Below the pieces are notes generated by a model. It did not search any database and was not told where the DNA came from. It worked only from the letters and a program-made list of their open reading frames with translations. Source: an uncultured Caulobacteraceae bacterium (GTDB lineage Bacteria > Pseudomonadota > Alphaproteobacteria > Caulobacterales > Caulobacteraceae). From it: a stretch of DNA of 16,172 nucleotides. Below, in pieces: positions 6,171-16,172 of this stretch. Numbering within the stretch: position 1 is the stretch's first letter; each line of letters begins with the position of its first letter. The position numbers and the translations under genes are program-made. The DNA lies in assembly GCA_937910255.1 (NCBI GenBank), contig CALEOQ010000213.1, positions 1 to 16,172 of the forward strand. Direction: 5' to 3'.

Positions 6171-6207
6171 CGGGCCCGGGGGAAACCTCCGGGCCCGTTT
6201 CCGTTTT
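6171..6207 (+). terminator. Rho-independent terminator after rplL
   Basis: CGGGCCCGG (6171-6179) pairs with CCGGGCCCG (6189-6197), extended inward by a G-T wobble and two G-C pairs to an AAA loop. TTTCCGTTTT follows (6198-6207), a slightly broken T-tract. This most likely ends the rplJL transcript, unlike E. coli, where partial read-through continues into rpoBC. Confidence 0.85.
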
Positions 6208-6285
6208 ATGGTCTATGTGATCGCTTAAGTGTTCCGTCTTGACTGTCGCCAAAATAGCATGGGGACAGGGGCGAACGAGGCGAAC

Positions 6286-7062
6286 ATGACGCTTGGCGAA
6301 AAGATCAAACGCGGACGCCATCGATACCTTTTTGCATGCCCGCTCGTTGTGGCTGCTGCGGCTGTGGCTGTTGCTTTCACTATTGCCTTGGTAGCCGGTC
6401 GAAGCCGTATCCCGACATTAGCGCTGCCATCGACCGCTAGCCTCGCTCTCTCATTCGCCTTCGTTGGCGCGCTAGCCAATGCAGCATTGGCCGTCATTGC
6501 TTGGTACGCACTGCGTTTCGCTAGAGCTCAAGCTGGCGAAGCCCGTCGGCAGGCGGTGGAGGCAGAACAAACACGCGCTGCATCACTCATGTCTGAAATA
6601 AGGAAATCATGGCTTTCATCAGAGCTGGTGCGGTCTCGACAACTAGTAGCTGATCTCGACACAAAATATCAGGCACTTAGACCGCAGATATCGTCAATAT
6701 GCGAATCCTCGGGAGAATATATCTCAGCAGTCCTAATTTACCTTCGTGGGTCTAGTCTAAAGGAGGATAAATTGATGTACGGCTTAATCACAGATGTTTT
6801 AGACGAATTGGAGTTGATCGGGACTTTCTGCAGAATGGAAATGCTAAAAGTAGACCACATTTTAGAGATATTTGGCGGCCAAGTCATATATTTCGCGGAC
6901 AGGCTTCGACCATTCTGTCACGCGCTTCAAGCGGCGACGCGCAGTCAAGGCTACAAATATCCTCAATCGGTATACGCTAACGCTCTATGGCTTTTCGAAA
7001 AATCAGAAGTCCATGCTCCGTTCGCGGTCGAGAATTCTACTAAGGCTTGCCTGGGTCGGTGA
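6286..7062 (+). CDS. Two-helix membrane protein with DUF4760-like cytoplasmic part
   Basis: A 258-aa protein with hydrophobic helices at about 15-37 and 52-77 and a mostly helical remainder (about 78-258). The soluble part resembles DUF4760 proteins: a basic, coiled stretch (AQAGEARRQAVEAEQTRAAS), an inner LDELELIGTFCRMEML block, then ILEIFGGQVIYFADRLRPF and a terminal helix ANALWLFEKS. DUF4760 has no known function. I chose the ATG at 6286 because GAGG lies 5 bases upstream; a GTG at 6229 and an ATG at 6259 would add 19 or 9 residues without a ribosome-binding site. Base composition is unlike its neighbours: 6841-6900 has 24 G/C of 60, whereas a stretch in rpoB (9001-9060) has 43 of 60. It sits between rplL and rpoB, where no gene is normally found, so it is probably a horizontal insertion. 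Confidence 0.72.
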   Translation: MTLGEKIKRGRHRYLFACPLVVAAAAVAVAFTIALVAGRSRIPTLALPSTASLALSFAFVGALANAALAVIAWYALRFARAQAGEARRQAVEAEQTRAASLMSEIRKSWLSSELVRSRQLVADLDTKYQALRPQISSICESSGEYISAVLIYLRGSSLKEDKLMYGLITDVLDELELIGTFCRMEMLKVDHILEIFGGQVIYFADRLRPFCHALQAATRSQGYKYPQSVYANALWLFEKSEVHAPFAVENSTKACLGR

Positions 7063-7330
7063 TCACGGCAGGTGCTTCCATCTACCTACGCATTGGCCGC
7101 CGGATATAGGCACCGTCGCGCGCGGCGCAACTCTCGGAACTTGGGCGATCACTGATAGGCGATCTGACAAATCAGCAGGGTGGGTGCGCGCAGCGCCAGG
7201 CGCAGCCCCTAGCGCCCCTTAACTTTTCTGTGGAAGGGGGCTTCCCAAGGGCTTGCAAAAGTCCTATCTGGCGAGCTTCGCGAAATTCCGATCAGCTAAG
7301 ACGCGAGTCTTCGCACGTTCCGTCTCCGAG
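7063..7330. other. Non-coding junction between the inserted gene and the rpoB leader
   Basis: I see no convincing gene here. Composition climbs back from the low-GC insertion to the genomic average. I found no flanking direct repeat, tRNA fragment, transposase remnant or inverted repeat marking the edge of the insertion. Confidence 0.5.
7277..7302 (+). promoter_or_regulatory. Candidate promoter for rpoB-rpoC
   Basis: GCTAAGAC (7295-7302) matches the Caulobacter housekeeping -10 pattern GCTANAWC at 7 of 8 positions. The best partner at -35, TTCGCGA (7277-7283), is a weak match to TTGACGS with 11 bases between. A second possible -35, TTGCAA at 7253-7258, has no good -10 at the usual distance. 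A promoter is expected here because a terminator ends the rplJL transcript upstream. Confidence 0.28.
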
Positions 7331-7487
7331 GCATGGTCCGTCGCCCTCCGACCATGCGAGGGAGCGTCCCCGACGTAAAGGGGACATTTCCAGCGTCCGG
7401 CCCCCGGCCTCGGGGGTTTTGAGGGTGGACGCAGGATGACACTTACGGCGCGCTGGCCTGACGCCCGCGCGCGCTCAAGGGAATAAC
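7331..7487 (+). promoter_or_regulatory. Structured rpoB leader with terminator-like hairpin
   Basis: Three consecutive stem-loops precede rpoB. The first is GCATGGTC/GACCATGC (7331-7338, 7350-7357) with an 11-base loop. The second is GTCCCC/GGGGAC (7366-7371, 7380-7385). The third is CCCCCG/CGGGGG with a GCCT loop (7401-7406, 7411-7416), followed directly by TTTT (7417-7420), which makes it look like a short intrinsic terminator 67 bases before the start codon. In E. coli an attenuator lies between rplL and rpoB, so an attenuator is a reasonable reading, but it is inferred. Confidence 0.5.
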
Positions 7488-11558
<4,071 letters not shown>

Positions 11559-11593
11559 TCGCTGCCTTCATCCCGCGCCGCCGTCTTTGCGGG

Positions 11594-11616
11594 GGGAGGG
11601 GCCGTCAGCCTCTCCC
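11594..11616 (+). other. Stem-loop between rpoB and rpoC
   Basis: GGGAGGGG (11594-11601) pairs with CCTCTCCC (11609-11616), with one G-T wobble, around a CCGTCAG loop. It lies in the middle of the 95-base gap. The following sequence is a CT-rich stretch, not a T-tract, so it is unlikely to terminate; an mRNA-processing or stability role is possible. Confidence 0.4.
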
Positions 11617-11653
11617 TCTCGCCTTCCAGAATTACTGACGAACTGGAAATCTG

Positions 11654-15847
<4,194 letters not shown>

Positions 15848-15876
15848 GTCAGGGTCTTTAGGACCAGGACGAACAG

Positions 15877-15910
15877 ACGGCCCGGAGGCGACTCCGGGCC
15901 GTTTTGTTTT
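15877..15910 (+). terminator. Rho-independent terminator of rpoBC
   Basis: ACGGCCCGGAG (15877-15887) pairs perfectly with CTCCGGGCCGT (15892-15902) around a GCGA tetraloop, followed by TTTGTTTT. This is a strong intrinsic terminator for the rpoBC transcript. It uses the same GNRA-type loop as the terminator after rplA. Confidence 0.95.
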
Positions 15911-15988
15911 GCCCGGGGTGGCTTGCGCCGGCGTTCAAGACCTTCATCGAGGTTCAGGGCGTTCTGACGCTCCGGCCCGCCTCTGACG

Positions 15989-16082
15989 CTAAAGGTCGGG
16001 CAGGGGGTTCATCACCGGGCCGCCCCCGGTGGTGTCGGTCCCGAGCGGGGGCGTCGTGCGCTCGCGATAGGCGCGGTCAGCC
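15989..16082 (-). CDS. C-terminal fragment of an unidentified protein, 5' end missing
   Basis: The last 30 codons of a minus-strand gene convergent with rpoC: ADRAYRERTTPPLGTD, then TGGGPVMNPLPDL and a stop at 15989-15991. It is rich in Pro, Thr and Gly, which would suit a flexible tail. The upstream part is not genomic: from 16083 the frame runs into adapter, so the apparent start codon at 16171 is false. I recognise no family from 30 residues. It could also be a chance open frame in high-GC DNA; its position opposite the rpoBC terminator modestly favours a real gene. Confidence 0.4.
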
Positions 16083-16172
16083 AGATCGGAAGAGCACACG
16101 TCTGAACTCCAGTCACGTCGTAACCTCGTATGCCGTCTTCTGCTTGAAAAAAAAAAATTCACTCCCCACACC
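16083..16172 (+). other. Illumina TruSeq index adapter, poly-A and noise, not genomic
   Basis: Starts AGATCGGAAGAGC (16083-16095) and continues as the TruSeq read adapter through GTCAC at 16112-16116. It then shows what looks like a 6-base index GTCGTA (16117-16122), and the standard tail CTCGTATGCCGTCTTCTG and so on up to 16146, with one T-to-C change at 16124. Eleven A follow (16147-16157), the usual signal after an instrument reads past the adapter, then 15 bases of noise. This is library sequence left in the assembly. Confidence 0.98.

Noticed and set aside
7230..7439. A 69-codon plus-strand frame before rpoB
   Set aside because: No ribosome-binding site and Arg/Ser/Pro-rich translation; the same bases form the hairpins of the rpoB leader.
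16158..16172. Last 15 bases considered as genomic sequence after the adapter
   Set aside because: They follow adapter and a poly-A run, so they are most simply read noise.

Overview
This window is a contig from a high-GC alphaproteobacterium. It most resembles Caulobacteraceae (Phenylobacterium or Caulobacter): gene order is tRNA-Trp, secE, nusG, rplK, rplA, rplJ, rplL, rpoB, rpoC, RpoB is 1356 aa and RpoC 1397 aa, and some candidate -10 boxes look like the Caulobacter GCTANAWC type. The genus is an inference from gene content and lengths, not a search result. Both ends are not genomic. Bases 1-60 are an error-rich copy of the Illumina P5 adapter, and 16083-16172 are the TruSeq index adapter, a poly-A run and noise. 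Genomic sequence runs from about 61 to 16082.

Layout. 61-487: C-terminal part of a gene that looks like a CelD/BioF2-type GNAT acetyltransferase, cut by the contig end. 498-1415: a cupin-like/JmjC-type Fe(II)/2-oxoglutarate oxygenase just downstream on the same strand. 1441-1653 (minus): a small disordered acidic protein, convergent with it. 1856-1931: tRNA-Trp. 2018-4682: secE, nusG, rplK, rplA (protein export plus transcription elongation, then ribosomal stalk base and L1), closed by a strong terminator at 4710-4738. 4739-5113: promoter and structured leader. 5114-6055: rplJ and rplL (L10-L7/L12 stalk), followed by a repeat-like palindrome, a hairpin and a terminator. 7488-15847: rpoB and rpoC (beta and beta' of RNA polymerase) behind a structured leader, closed by a strong terminator at 15877-15910. 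15989-16082 (minus): the last 30 codons of an unidentified gene.

The core genes form one growth-linked block for translation and transcription, split into at least three transcription units: secE-nusG-rplKA, rplJL and rpoBC. Two passengers interrupt this normally conserved order. Between nusG and rplK there is a GxxExxY-family gene whose coding region starts inside one 29-base inverted repeat and ends at the other. Between rplL and rpoB there is a two-helix membrane protein with a DUF4760-like cytoplasmic part and much lower GC than its surroundings.

I do not see a CRISPR array, a transposase, a toxin-antitoxin pair or a clearly new multi-gene system. The most interesting items are the inverted-repeat GxxExxY cassette, the rplL-rpoB insertion, and the terminator-like hairpin in the rpoB leader. 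The adapter ends matter for anyone using this record, because they create a false protein and a false stop codon.
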